This document shows positions 55,826 to 64,000 of a stretch of 64,000 nt of DNA, in pieces. The position numbers and the translations under genes were made by a program. The notes beneath the pieces are model-generated. The model had not been told where the DNA came from. It saw nothing but the letters and a program-made list of their open reading frames with translations, and did no database searches. The stretch is from CAVQSS01 sp963746605 (GTDB lineage: Bacteria > Desulfobacterota > RBG-13-43-22): positions 10,086 to 74,085 of the forward strand of contig CAVVCH010000049.1 of assembly GCA_963746605.1 (NCBI GenBank). The letters are read 5' to 3'. Numbering within the stretch: position 1 is the first letter of the stretch; each line of letters starts with the position of its first letter.

Positions 55826-56599
55826 ATGACCAAATACCGGATGTATGTGGATGAAGTGGGTAACCCGGACTTGGAGAGTTCGGACAACCCCAATCATCGG
55901 TTTCTAAGCCTCACCGGGGTAATCATCGAGTTGGAATATGTGCGCCTGGTGATAAACCCTCAAATGGAGGCCCTCAAACATAAATATTTTACCGCCCATC
56001 CTGATGAACCTATCGTTCTTCACCGCAAAGAAATTCTTAATCGCAAACCCCCCTTCGAGGGGCTCCGAGATCCCGCCATGGCCGAATTTTTCGATTTGGA
56101 CCTGATCGACTTGCTAAAAAAATGGGAATATACGGTTATTACGGTATGCCTTGATAAGAGAAAGCACCGGGAGATGTACACCGTTTGGCGGTATGACCCT
56201 TATCACTATTGTCTGGCAATCCTTATGGAACGGTTTAATTTCTGGCTCAATCGACGAGAGGGGCAGGGCGATGTCATGGCCGAGTCGCGGGGCGGGAAAG
56301 AGGATCGTCGGCTTAAGGATACTTTTGCCAGGCTCTGGAACCAGGGAACGGAATATGTCCGTCCCGACCAGTTTCAAAAATCCTTTTCCAGCCGGCAACT
56401 GAAGGTTAAACCAAAGTCTTCAAATATCAGCGGGTTGCAACTCGCGGATTTAATAGCCCATCCCAGTCGTTCGGAAATCTTAGATGAAAACGGGCTATTC
56501 GGCAGATCCCTTGGGGCATTTGCTATGAAAGTTATTGAAATTTTGAAGAAAAAATATGACCAGGAAGGAAACCGGATTTTTGGGAAGAAATATCTCTGA
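55826..56599 (+). CDS. DUF3800 family protein
   Basis: A 257-residue protein of the DUF3800 family (RNase H-like fold by family prediction, often in mobile or defence regions). It starts MTKYRMYVDEVGNP, where the first Asp matches the family, and ends with the conserved SNISGLQLADLIAHP. I start at the ATG at 55826 because the family begins with this strand; the upstream open stretch shows no family sequence. The 190 bases before it hold no gene. Confidence 0.82.
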   Translation: MTKYRMYVDEVGNPDLESSDNPNHRFLSLTGVIIELEYVRLVINPQMEALKHKYFTAHPDEPIVLHRKEILNRKPPFEGLRDPAMAEFFDLDLIDLLKKWEYTVITVCLDKRKHREMYTVWRYDPYHYCLAILMERFNFWLNRREGQGDVMAESRGGKEDRRLKDTFARLWNQGTEYVRPDQFQKSFSSRQLKVKPKSSNISGLQLADLIAHPSRSEILDENGLFGRSLGAFAMKVIEILKKKYDQEGNRIFGKKYL

Positions 56600-56610
56600 A
56601 AAATAAAAAA

Positions 56611-56700
56611 AGGCCCTTTCGGGCCCGATGGCTTTCGCCATCCACCTCCGGAAAACCGGATTGGTTACATTATTTCTTAAAGGAGTTAAAATGTAAAGAA
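56611..56700 (+). other. Three tandem tetraloop hairpins and a start-stop mini-ORF
   Basis: After DUF3800 come three small perfect stems with 4-base loops: GGCCC-TTTC-GGGCC, GATGGC-TTTC-GCCATC, and TCCGG-AAAA-CCGGA (56612-56660). They are followed by AAAGGAG and ATG TAA (56691-56696), a minimal open frame with a good ribosome site. This might be a terminator cluster or a structured leader. It matches no riboswitch I know. Confidence 0.45.
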
Positions 56701-56774
56701 AAATTAATTCGGCTTCCAGGTTTGTAGATACCGTCCAAGGTTTGATTCACGAGTCAGATCTGGCCAGGAAGCAT

Positions 56775-56835
56775 AATGATACTTTTTTGTTGAAAAGTAT
56801 CATTGTTTCATCTAAAGGTATACAAGAGTATCATT
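56775..56835. promoter_or_regulatory. Inverted repeat plus third half-site upstream of fic, candidate operator
   Basis: AATGATACTTTT (56775-56786) and AAAAGTATCATT (56793-56804) form a perfect 12-bp inverted repeat with a 6-base spacer; a third half-site AGTATCATT lies at 56827-56835, ending two bases before the fic ATG, in place of a Shine-Dalgarno. Confidence 0.62.
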
Positions 56836-56837
56836 AG

Positions 56838-58007
56838 ATGAACCCGGGAGACTTTACCAAAGAGAAAGCAGGTCGACTGATCAAGTGCCCCCAAGGATAC
56901 TGGGCGTTTGTTCCTGATCCTTTGCCTCCGCCATTATCCATCACTTGGGACTTGGCAAATATCCTCTCGCGGGCCGACAGGGCCTTAAGTGAATTGGGCG
57001 GACTGGCCAGGAACTTGCCAAATCCACATCTCCTTATAGGTCCATTTGTGCGGCGCGAGGCGGTATTGTCCAGCCGGATCGAGGGCACCCAGGCCTCTCT
57101 TTCGGATCTTTTCTATTTTGAAGCGGCCCAATCTGAAAAGACAGCCCCGGCAAGGAAAACGCCGTCGGATGTCCGGGAAGTTGCCAACTACGTGAAGGCC
57201 CTTGAATATGCTCTAAAACGGATCGATGAGTTGCCGTTAAGTCTCAGGTTGATCCGGGAACTTCATGAGATCCTGCTGTCCGGGGTCAGGGGCGAACACT
57301 GGACACCGGGAGAATTTCGGCGTTCCCAGAACTGGATTGGACCGTCCGGCTGCACGCTCATGGATGCGACCTTTGTGCCGCCCCCACCGCCTGAGATGAT
57401 GGAAGCCTTGGGAGATCTGGAAAAGTATCTCCACAGTATCTCTGGTCTTCCCCCTCTGATTAAAATCGCGTTGGTTCATTATCAGTTCGAAGCCGTTCAC
57501 CCCTTCTTGGATGGAAACGGGAGGATCGGGCGCTTGTTGATTTCCCTGCTTTTATACCATGAAGGCTTATTGGCCCAGCCCCTTTTGTATCTGAGCGCCT
57601 TTTTTGAACGACGGCGAACGGAATACTACCGGAGACTTAGGGATATCAGCACGGCCGGAAAATGGCGCCTCTGGATTGACTTCTTTTTGCATGGCGTTAT
57701 CGAGCAATCACAGGACGCGATGCAACGGACGATTCGACTGCTGGGGCTTTGGCAGCGGTACCGATCCAAGCTTCAGGAGGCACGTTCTTCGGCGCTGCTT
57801 CTGCGAATTGTGGACCGGCTCTTTGAATATCCGGTTTTGAGCATACCGGCTGCAGTCAGATTTTTGAGTGTGACCCATAGATCCGGCGCCCAACTCATTG
57901 GAAAGCTGGTCGGCGCGGGGATCCTAACCGAGATGACCGGACGGGAACGCTACCGGCTTTATGCCGCCAGGGAAATAATGGAAACTATTGAATCGGGGGA
58001 GGTATGA
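56838..58007 (+). CDS. Fic family AMPylase with inhibitory motif and C-terminal winged helix
   Basis: A 389-residue Fido-domain protein that by family transfers AMP (or another group) to target proteins. The catalytic motif HPFLDGNGRIGRLL is intact. Near residue 78 the inhibitory helix SSRIEGT matches (S/T)xxxE(G/N), so it is self-inhibited (class II, inhibition in cis). The last about 70 residues (LSIPAAVRFLSVTHRSGAQLIGKL, split here) look like a winged helix-turn-helix, which may bind the inverted repeats in front of the gene. No separate antitoxin is beside it. The ATG has no ribosome site. Confidence 0.9.
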   Translation: MNPGDFTKEKAGRLIKCPQGYWAFVPDPLPPPLSITWDLANILSRADRALSELGGLARNLPNPHLLIGPFVRREAVLSSRIEGTQASLSDLFYFEAAQSEKTAPARKTPSDVREVANYVKALEYALKRIDELPLSLRLIRELHEILLSGVRGEHWTPGEFRRSQNWIGPSGCTLMDATFVPPPPPEMMEALGDLEKYLHSISGLPPLIKIALVHYQFEAVHPFLDGNGRIGRLLISLLLYHEGLLAQPLLYLSAFFERRRTEYYRRLRDISTAGKWRLWIDFFLHGVIEQSQDAMQRTIRLLGLWQRYRSKLQEARSSALLLRIVDRLFEYPVLSIPAAVRFLSVTHRSGAQLIGKLVGAGILTEMTGRERYRLYAAREIMETIESGEV

Positions 58008-58152
58008 AACGGCGTTAAGGCGAGGCACTAATTTGCGATCAAAAGACGCACTCCCCGGGGCAATTATTAGATGAGGGAGAATAGGAATTCCATAGATAAC
58101 GAGCAGGGCCAGACACCTGACGGCAGGAAGAGATAACCCAGCGCGGAGGCTG

Positions 58153-60919
58153 ATGATGCTGAACCTAAAGTTACGAGATGAATTCCTCGGTTCTCAGATG
58201 CCGGGCACAGCCATAGCCCTGCGCAGGAAGGACAACACCGGAGCAGCTCAGAGAACCCCGGATTTCATCCTTTCAATTACCTACCCAACGGCGGACGTTC
58301 AGACTGCCTTGCGCGCGGTCAGCACGGATCGCTCCAAGCGCCCCATTGTCCTGATGGGAGACCGGGGGCGTGGTAAGTCACACATCATGGCCGTGATGCA
58401 CCACGCAGTCGAGTCCTCCTCTCAGGTTCAGAAGTGGGCCAACGAATGGGGAAACAGACTTGGCGCGCAGCCCTTGAGTGGGCTTGTTCTCGATGGCGGG
58501 TTCTTTGCCATTTCGGAACCGGTCCACAACCATGAGTACCCTCTGTTGTGGGACCTCATATTCGAGCGTCACCCCAAGGGAGACTTCTTCAGGGGCAAGT
58601 TCAACCAGATGGGTCGGCCATACCCTCCGCGATCCCTGTTGGAGGAGATGTTCGAGGCTCAACCCGTAGCGCTGATTCTCGATGAATTCCAGAAGTGGTT
58701 CGATGGTCTGAGTGATCAGCCGGGGCCGGAAGGGAATCAAGTACCGGACCTTGGCCGAGAACTTCATCCAGAATCTGTCTGAACTCTCTAAGGACCGACC
58801 GGACATTCTGATTCTTGTCGTCTCGGTGTTGAATAACAATACGGAGGCATTTAGACAGGTCCACCGTGACGGTCCCGTTATCGTTGATTTCCGAGGGCCC
58901 ACCGCCAAAGAAGATCGAAAAAAACTACTTCTATATCGTCTCTTCGAGAACCGCCAGAACATCCCGGCTGACGAGATACGTAGTCTTCTTGATTCCTATG
59001 CGTCCGAGCGTTTTCGGCTTCGTTTTTCTCACCTTCCGGAATCAGAAAGGTCTCGGATCGTATCAGAGGTCATGGCCTGTTGGCCGTTCTCGCCGGAGCT
59101 TATGGAGCTGCTGGAAGATCACATCCTGATGGCTGCGGCCGCTCAGGAAACGCGCGACCTTATTCGTATTCTCGCCTCCTCGTACCGAGAAAGAGGAGAA
59201 AGGGTCCCGATCATTACACCGGCTGATTTTTTCGTGGATGACGATACATGCGGCGTTCAATCGCTGCTGGATTCGATTGCCACAGTAGGAGATCAGCAGA
59301 AGCTGCGAGAAGTAGCTCAACGAAATCTCGAAACGGTCAAGACAATTGGAGCCCCTGTGCCCCATGCCCGTGAGCTGGTCAGCGCACTTTGGATACGTTC
59401 CATGTCACCCGGAAGAAACGCGGGCGGGACGCGACAGGAGCTTCAGCTCGACATTACACGGGAACAGCCCGTCGACGACAATTCGTTTCAGGGCGAACTC
59501 GTTCAGTTGATTGAGGCCAGCATAAACATCCATGGCGAAGAAAGCCCGGACGGTCGCCTGCGGTTTGGTTTGGAAGAAAATCCACGCTCGAAAGTCCGTG
59601 CTTCGGCCAAAAACGACAAGCTATGGCAACAGGGCGTTTCGGCTGCCGAGGTGGGTCAAACGGTCTATCCGGGGGAAAGATATTGAGCACGTTCGCAATA
59701 CCCTGCGGCACATCCTCGTTCCGGAAACAAGGCAATCCTCCTCTCGCGTCATAGCTCTCGGCCCAAACTGGCAGAACGACCCATGGGCTGATGTCGATGA
59801 TTTGGACAAGCCCTCGAAATGGGACAGACCGGTTCTCATTGTCATGCCTGAGCCGCTGCAGACCAGCGAGGGGAAGCGGGTTGATGCTCTCGGGAAATGG
59901 CTCGCCAGTCATGTCCCTGCGAAGCGGAACACCGTCCGATTCCTGTTGCCTTCGGACGGAGAGAAAGGCATCTACCAAGACGCAGAACTTCTTTTCTGCT
60001 CAAGGTGCTCCTACCTTACCTCGATAGCGTGGCGCGATGATTCGAAATACCGCGGTTTGAAAGAGGAATTCGACAAGCCGCTTCGGGACGCGCTGAAGAA
60101 GCGCTTCGACAAGTTTGCGGTGCTGCGGCGCTGGAATTACCAGCAACCGGATCAATGCATTTTCGACGTGGAACGTGTGACCGCGCAAGGCGGTGAAATC
60201 CCGACCGCAGTTGAGAAATCTCTTGTCGAGGACCTCTTCGATCCCGCCGAGTTTCAGTCTCTGGTTTTGGAGCGCGCCAAGGAATCATGCCTGGTAGGGG
60301 ACCTGCTCGACGAGCTAACTGAACCGCCGCCGCCGGACACCAAGGATGCCATACCGTTCCTTGGTGAAACCCCCATCTATGAAGAGATTCTGAAGATCGT
60401 CTCGCGGGGCAAGATCGTGGTAAATGTCGGCGGGACCTGGGTTGGCCGCCTGCCGGAGCATTCGAGCGATGAGGAAGCGCTCCGCTTTATTCGGTCCAGG
60501 GCTTTCCGCTCCGGTCAGGAGATGCGACAGATCCAACTTGGCCTTCCGGCTGCGGTTGGCGGGACGACCGTTACGGGCCCAGGGACTCAGCCTCCCGTGC
60601 TTCCCCCTCAGCCACCCACCGGAGGTGGTACACAGCCCCCGGTGATACCTCCGATTACGCCGCCAACAGGGCTTGTGGGACCCGTGCCCCCAGTGACTGT
60701 GGCTACAGAGGTTCATCGGACGGACGAAGCGACCACCGGCATCAACCTGACCGCGTGCTTCGAAAAGTGGGGCGTTGATCCCAGCGCCGAGCTGGACACG
60801 ACCAAAATCGAATTCAACAACCTCACCGTACAGCAGGTGAAGCAGATTCTCACGCGCCTTCCTTCGAGTTCAAGGCCTCCATGGAAGTGACCTTCACCAA
60901 GGAGGGAGGCGAAGAATGA
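58153..60919 (+). pseudogene. Large P-loop ATPase of a BREX-like/DUF499-type defence module (frameshifted)
   Basis: About 920 residues when joined. Walker A GDRGRGKS is near residue 73-80 and Walker B ALILDEFQKW near 178; the rest has PDILILVVSVLNNN, a helical middle, and a proline-rich linker (PPVLPPQPPTGGGTQPP) before a C-terminal domain (IEFNNLTVQQVKQILTRLPSS). Frames shift near 58730, 59680 and 60875, each repairable by one base. The end overlaps the next gene as ATGA. Context with PglZ and a DUF1156 methylase makes it the ATPase (BrxC/PglY or DUF499 role) of a phage-defence system; which family exactly I cannot decide by eye. The 145 bases before it hold only a ribosome site (GCGGAGG). 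Confidence 0.72.
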
Positions 60920-61887
60920 CCATCCCTTCTACTTGGGCGGACATCATCCTGGACTCTCCATCGCCGACAGACGCCTGGAGCGGCGTTTTCGGCGCGATTA
61001 GGGGAGATCGCCGTATCCTGCAGCTCTCCAGTCGATCTCCATAACCAGACTGTCGGTCCTGACCGCCTCCTTGCCGAGACGGCCTGGGAATTATGGGCAT
61101 CCTACCCGAATGCTGCACCGCAGAACCTCAACTCAACTAAGGGAATGGTGTGCTGCGCCATCCAGCATCGGCCGCGCCGTCCTGGTGCTTGATGCCCTGT
61201 CCCTGCGCGAGATGCCTTGGCTCTTGGGAGGCGCTCAAGCACGAAATATCCAGCCCTCTCGATGTGCGTGTGACCGGCGCTGAAGCGCCGTCCGACACGG
61301 ACCAGTTTGCTCACGCGCTGGGCGTTCCTTCGCGCAGTCATCTGGCCGGGAATGGCGCTTCGGGTAGTTTCAATCTCTTTCCATCAAAGGCTTACACGGA
61401 TGTGATCAGCGTACCCTTCGAGGACGGTGTAGCAGGCATTCCCCACGAGTCCAACGTTTTCGTGTGGCATAGCTGGCTTGACGATCTCATCCACGTTCAC
61501 AAACTCCCAGATCAGATTTGCAAGGCTGCATCGACCACGCTTCAGGGCGATGGATTCTGGAAATTTGTGGACCGGTTGCGCCAGGGAAGGAAGCTGGTCA
61601 TTACCTCCGACCACGGTTATGCAGTAAGCAGGCTGTTTTCGAGCGAGGAAATCGATCCGGAGGTCATCGAGAAGCTGCGCGAGACTTTCGGCGCAGCCCG
61701 GTACAAGAAGGCCAATGGCCCTTGGCAGGAACGGTTTCATGCCCCCGATTGTGGTAAGCCACAACGAACACCACGTCATTATGGGCCAGAGGAAATGGAA
61801 GGTCCAGGGCGGCTTCCCCCATGTGTGTCATGGGGGGCTGAGCCTTTGGAGGTCGCTGTACCTTTTATCGAATTGCCGCCGTTATGA
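60916..61887 (+). pseudogene. PglZ-domain protein, multiply frameshifted
   Basis: About 320 residues can be followed across at least four frame changes. It opens MTIPSTWADIILDSPSPTDA at the ATGA overlap with the ATPase, then shows VLVLDALSLREMPWLLGGA (first metal-site region of the alkaline-phosphatase fold), RVTGAEAPSDTDQFAHALG, KLVITSDHGYAVSRLF (second metal site) and HVCHGGLSLLEVAVPFIELPP. These are the marks of PglZ, a component of BREX and Pgl phage resistance. Shifts occur near 61030, 61135-61160, 61240, 61740 and 61845. The domain is short compared with full PglZ proteins (about 650-850). Confidence 0.72.
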
Positions 61888-61906
61888 ACTGGAAAGGAGG
61901 CGGATT

Positions 61907-62205
61907 ATGTTGAAAAGCCGATGAGTATTCTGGATTTTCTCAGAGCAACACAAAGCGAGACCTCGAAACACGGTTTTCCGTGAGACGCATCGTGGTTGTT
62001 CGGTTCTGTCCTTCGCGGTTCCGCCGGTTGACAGAGAGCGATGTGGACATTCTGGTCGAACTGGCTCATCCCACCTTCGATCACTATATGGATCTGAAGT
62101 TCTTCCTTGAGGATTCAACTTGGACGGCCCGTCGATCTCGTGTTGGCTGATTCCTTGAAGCCGCGCCTCAAGCCCATCATCACCCGCGAGGTGGCCTATG
62201 CTTAG
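61907..62205 (+). pseudogene. mntA: MntA-like nucleotidyltransferase antitoxin, frameshifted
   Basis: A minimal nucleotidyltransferase of about 100 residues, recognisable across three or four frame changes: MSILDFLRATQSE, FSVRRIVV, FGSVLRGSAG (GSxxRG motif), ESDVDILVELAHPTFDHYMDL (DxD catalytic pair) and LADSLKPRLKPIITREVAYA. In MntA-HepT systems it AMPylates HepT to neutralise it. AAAGGAGG precedes the ATG at 61907. The stop (62203-62205) overlaps the HepT start at 62198. Confidence 0.72.
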
Positions 62206-62365
62206 GGATTTCCGCCTCATTCACGATTATTTCGGAATCAACTTGGCTATTGTGTGGGATGTGGTTCAAAACAAGCTCGGAGCGTTGGAAACGGTCTGCG
62301 GAAAACTTCAGAACTTCCAGATCGAGGCCACTGAACCGGAGCTTGAAAATATGGGTACGTCTTAA
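62198..62365 (+). pseudogene. hepT: HepT toxin remnant with large N-terminal deletion
   Basis: Only the C-terminal piece remains: LRDFRLIHDYFGINLAIVWDVVQNKLGAL, which contains the RX4-6HXY-type active motif of the HepT HEPN ribonuclease. About 75-80 residues that normally come first are absent; the start codon, still overlapping mntA, leads straight into the end of the protein. One extra residue (Arg) is inserted before the His. After KLGALETVCGKLQ the sequence no longer looks like HepT. The toxin cannot be functional as assembled. Confidence 0.72.
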
Positions 62366-62392
62366 AAGCAAGAGTAAATTGCCATCGTTGGA

Positions 62393-64000
62393 ATGGAGCT
62401 CAAACCAGAGGACAAGAAGTCGGCCAACCTGCCTGGCTTGCAGGAAGGGAAAAGGTCTCGCAAGAAGACGAACGGTGACGAGCTCGACCCAACCTTGGCA
62501 AAGCCCATCCGTCTTCCTAGTACTCGATTTTCAGTGATCCGAACAGACCTCCCGTCTGCCTGGAAGTGGATTTTCCCATCACGCCGATCAACTATTCGGC
62601 ACGTCTCGAATCTACCTCGACCAGGCATTCGAAGACAGGCGGAGTATAGATGCTCCAAGTGGTGGGCCCGTCGGGGGCAGTCGTTTTCGGAAGTCTTGTT
62701 GTCTCGGCTTCGCAATTAGCAGCACCTGGTGATCGACGTCCCAGCACGGCTAGCGTCGTTTGGACCATTCTACTGTAACCATCAAAAGGCTGGGCATTTT
62801 CGGAAGCTTCGGGTGCTCGATATTTTCATGGGCGGCGGGACCACGCTTATGGAAGGCGCTCGCCTTGGTTTCAAATGGTAGGTGTTGATCTCAATCCCGT
62901 GGCATGGTTTGTAACGAAGAACGAGCTGGCCTGCAGTGATCCCGATCAGGTCAAAGCTCTTTTCGAGGCTATTGAGGCTAAGGTCAAGTCCTCTCGTTCA
63001 GCCCTTCTATACGACGACCTGTCCGCGAGTGCCACACGGGCCGCTGGGGGTGGACCGGGACACCGGCAATGCTGTGGACATCGATCCTGGAGTTTCCCCT
63101 GTCCAGCGCGCCTGTACCGGTGGGAAGGACCGGAGATCATCTACACTTTCTGGGTCAAGCACGGACCGTGAATGCGCGGGGCTGCAATCACCGCACACCG
63201 ATCTTCCGTTCGCCTGTATCGCCGAAAGAGAAGCTGACCGCCTGCTTCACATCCCCTCGATCATGCCCCTCCTGCGGCCGGGAGTTCAACGTTGAGTTGG
63301 GCTGAAACACGTATGGCACCAGGAGTCGAACGCGTCGTGCTCGACAACGAGCCGAGTTTCACGGAGACCAGTCCTAGGAGTTTGCGCAGACTGCCTCAAG
63401 GACTACAGCAAGGGAAACAAAGAGGAAAAGCAAGAGCGGATCGATCAAGCGTTAGGAATGCTGGACGCCGAGGCCGGTTTGCGTTGCCCGAAATGCGGTT
63501 CATTTGCCGGAGAAAAGATCAAGCGGGTTCTTGAGGAGCACCGGGGCGGAAGGGAGGTATGGCAGAATCAGGAGGGGAAGAACCGGGTCGCCTACGAGTT
63601 CAAGGTGGGAATTGTAAAGAAGAAGGACCTCGGCATCGAGAGCCGCCATGCCTACATGGTTCTCCTGATTCATCCCAACTGGCTGGAGGGCGCGTCCGGT
63701 CTCGATGATGGCGCCGAATTGGGTGGCTACGGCGGGGCCGATCCGGGAATGACCGCCCGGTGGTTCGAGCGGCGGCTTAGGGTTGCGCTTCGTCGAGGTC
63801 CGCGGCCGCATCCGTCTGGCGGATGAAGAGATCACCGAAGAGGACGAAGAAGAGCCCGGCGAAAACGAAGACGGCGCAGAGAGGAAGAAGACGCCAAATC
63901 TGCCGCAGACCGCAAGAAGTTCGGCCTACCCAGAGAAATCGTGCTTGCTGACGGAACGCGGATTCAGACCCAGACAGGCACGATGCCGCAAAATGGCTGG
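62393..64000 (+). pseudogene. DUF1156 adenine-specific DNA methylase (COG1743), frameshifted and cut by window end
   Basis: Pieces in order: EVDFPITPINYSARLE, SKWWARRG (the WWARR signature of DUF1156), VLDIFMGGGTTLMEGARLGF (methylase motif I), VGVDLNPVAWFVTKNELA, IYTFWVKHGP with Cys/His residues of a zinc ribbon, ETRMAPGVERVVLD, LRCPKCGSFAGEKIKR (second zinc ribbon), MVLLIHPNWLEGASG and, at the edge, KKFGLPREIVLADGTRI. The catalytic NPPY-type motif would lie beyond the window. At least seven frame changes are needed. The start is uncertain. Such methylases mark self-DNA in BREX-type (PglXI) and DUF499-linked systems. Confidence 0.72.

Noticed and set aside
56601..56700. A c-di-GMP or other known riboswitch
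   Set aside because: The three hairpins lack the conserved junction sequences of any riboswitch class I can recall.
1..64000. CRISPR arrays, rRNA, tRNA, integrases or transposases
   Set aside because: No regularly spaced repeats, no tRNA T-arm with matching acceptor, and no recombinase motifs were seen on either strand.

Overview
The window reads as a chromosomal segment of an anaerobic bacterium, most likely a Desulfobacterota (deltaproteobacterial) acetogen-like or sulfate-reducing/syntrophic lineage. The reasons are a bacterial-type CODH/acetyl-CoA synthase operon, two 2Fe-2S/ASKHA corrinoid activators, several acyl-CoA enzymes, a ParABS locus with a canonical parS, and a sigma-54 type promoter in front of amtB. 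There is no dnaA, rRNA, tRNA or CRISPR array in view.

Layout. 0-12.4 kb: YacP-like NYN protein, parB-parA with parS, amtB, a SWIM/SNF2 helicase, DUF2461, a cupin, a Tat-exported DUF362 protein, an orphan sensor kinase and a repeat-built membrane-anchored hypothetical. 12.4-17.2 kb: a complete carbohydrate-type ABC importer. 17.2-33 kb: acyl-CoA metabolism (NDP-forming acyl-CoA synthetase alpha/beta, two AMP-forming ligases, enoyl-CoA hydratase-like protein, thiolase) surrounding a corrinoid methyl-transfer pair: an activator next to one very long protein that carries a URO-D type methyltransferase, a pterin methyltransferase and a B12-binding module. 33-41.4 kb: NlpC/P60, gpsA, gyrA, gyrB, dnaN. 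41.8-54.6 kb: acsV, cooC, acsD, acsA, acsB, acsC, acsE and a DUF362-ferredoxin, a Wood-Ljungdahl carbonyl branch. 54.7-64 kb: an accessory toxin-antitoxin and defence island (AbrB/PIN pair, SEC-C, DUF3800, Fic, then a large P-loop ATPase, a PglZ-domain protein, MntA/HepT remnants and a DUF1156 DNA methylase cut by the window end).

Functionally, the methyltransferase fusion could feed methyl groups to tetrahydrofolate, and AcsE/AcsCD/AcsB with AcsA would join them to CO to make acetyl-CoA. The acyl-CoA genes suggest beta-oxidation-like or aromatic/short-chain acid metabolism.

Caution: about twenty genes in the first 54 kb, including parA, parB, amtB and acsE, are split by single-base shifts, often in homopolymers, which looks like residual long-read indel error. 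The density rises sharply after 58 kb, where at least one clear internal deletion (HepT) points to real decay as well. Coordinates of shifted genes are given as reconstructed spans.
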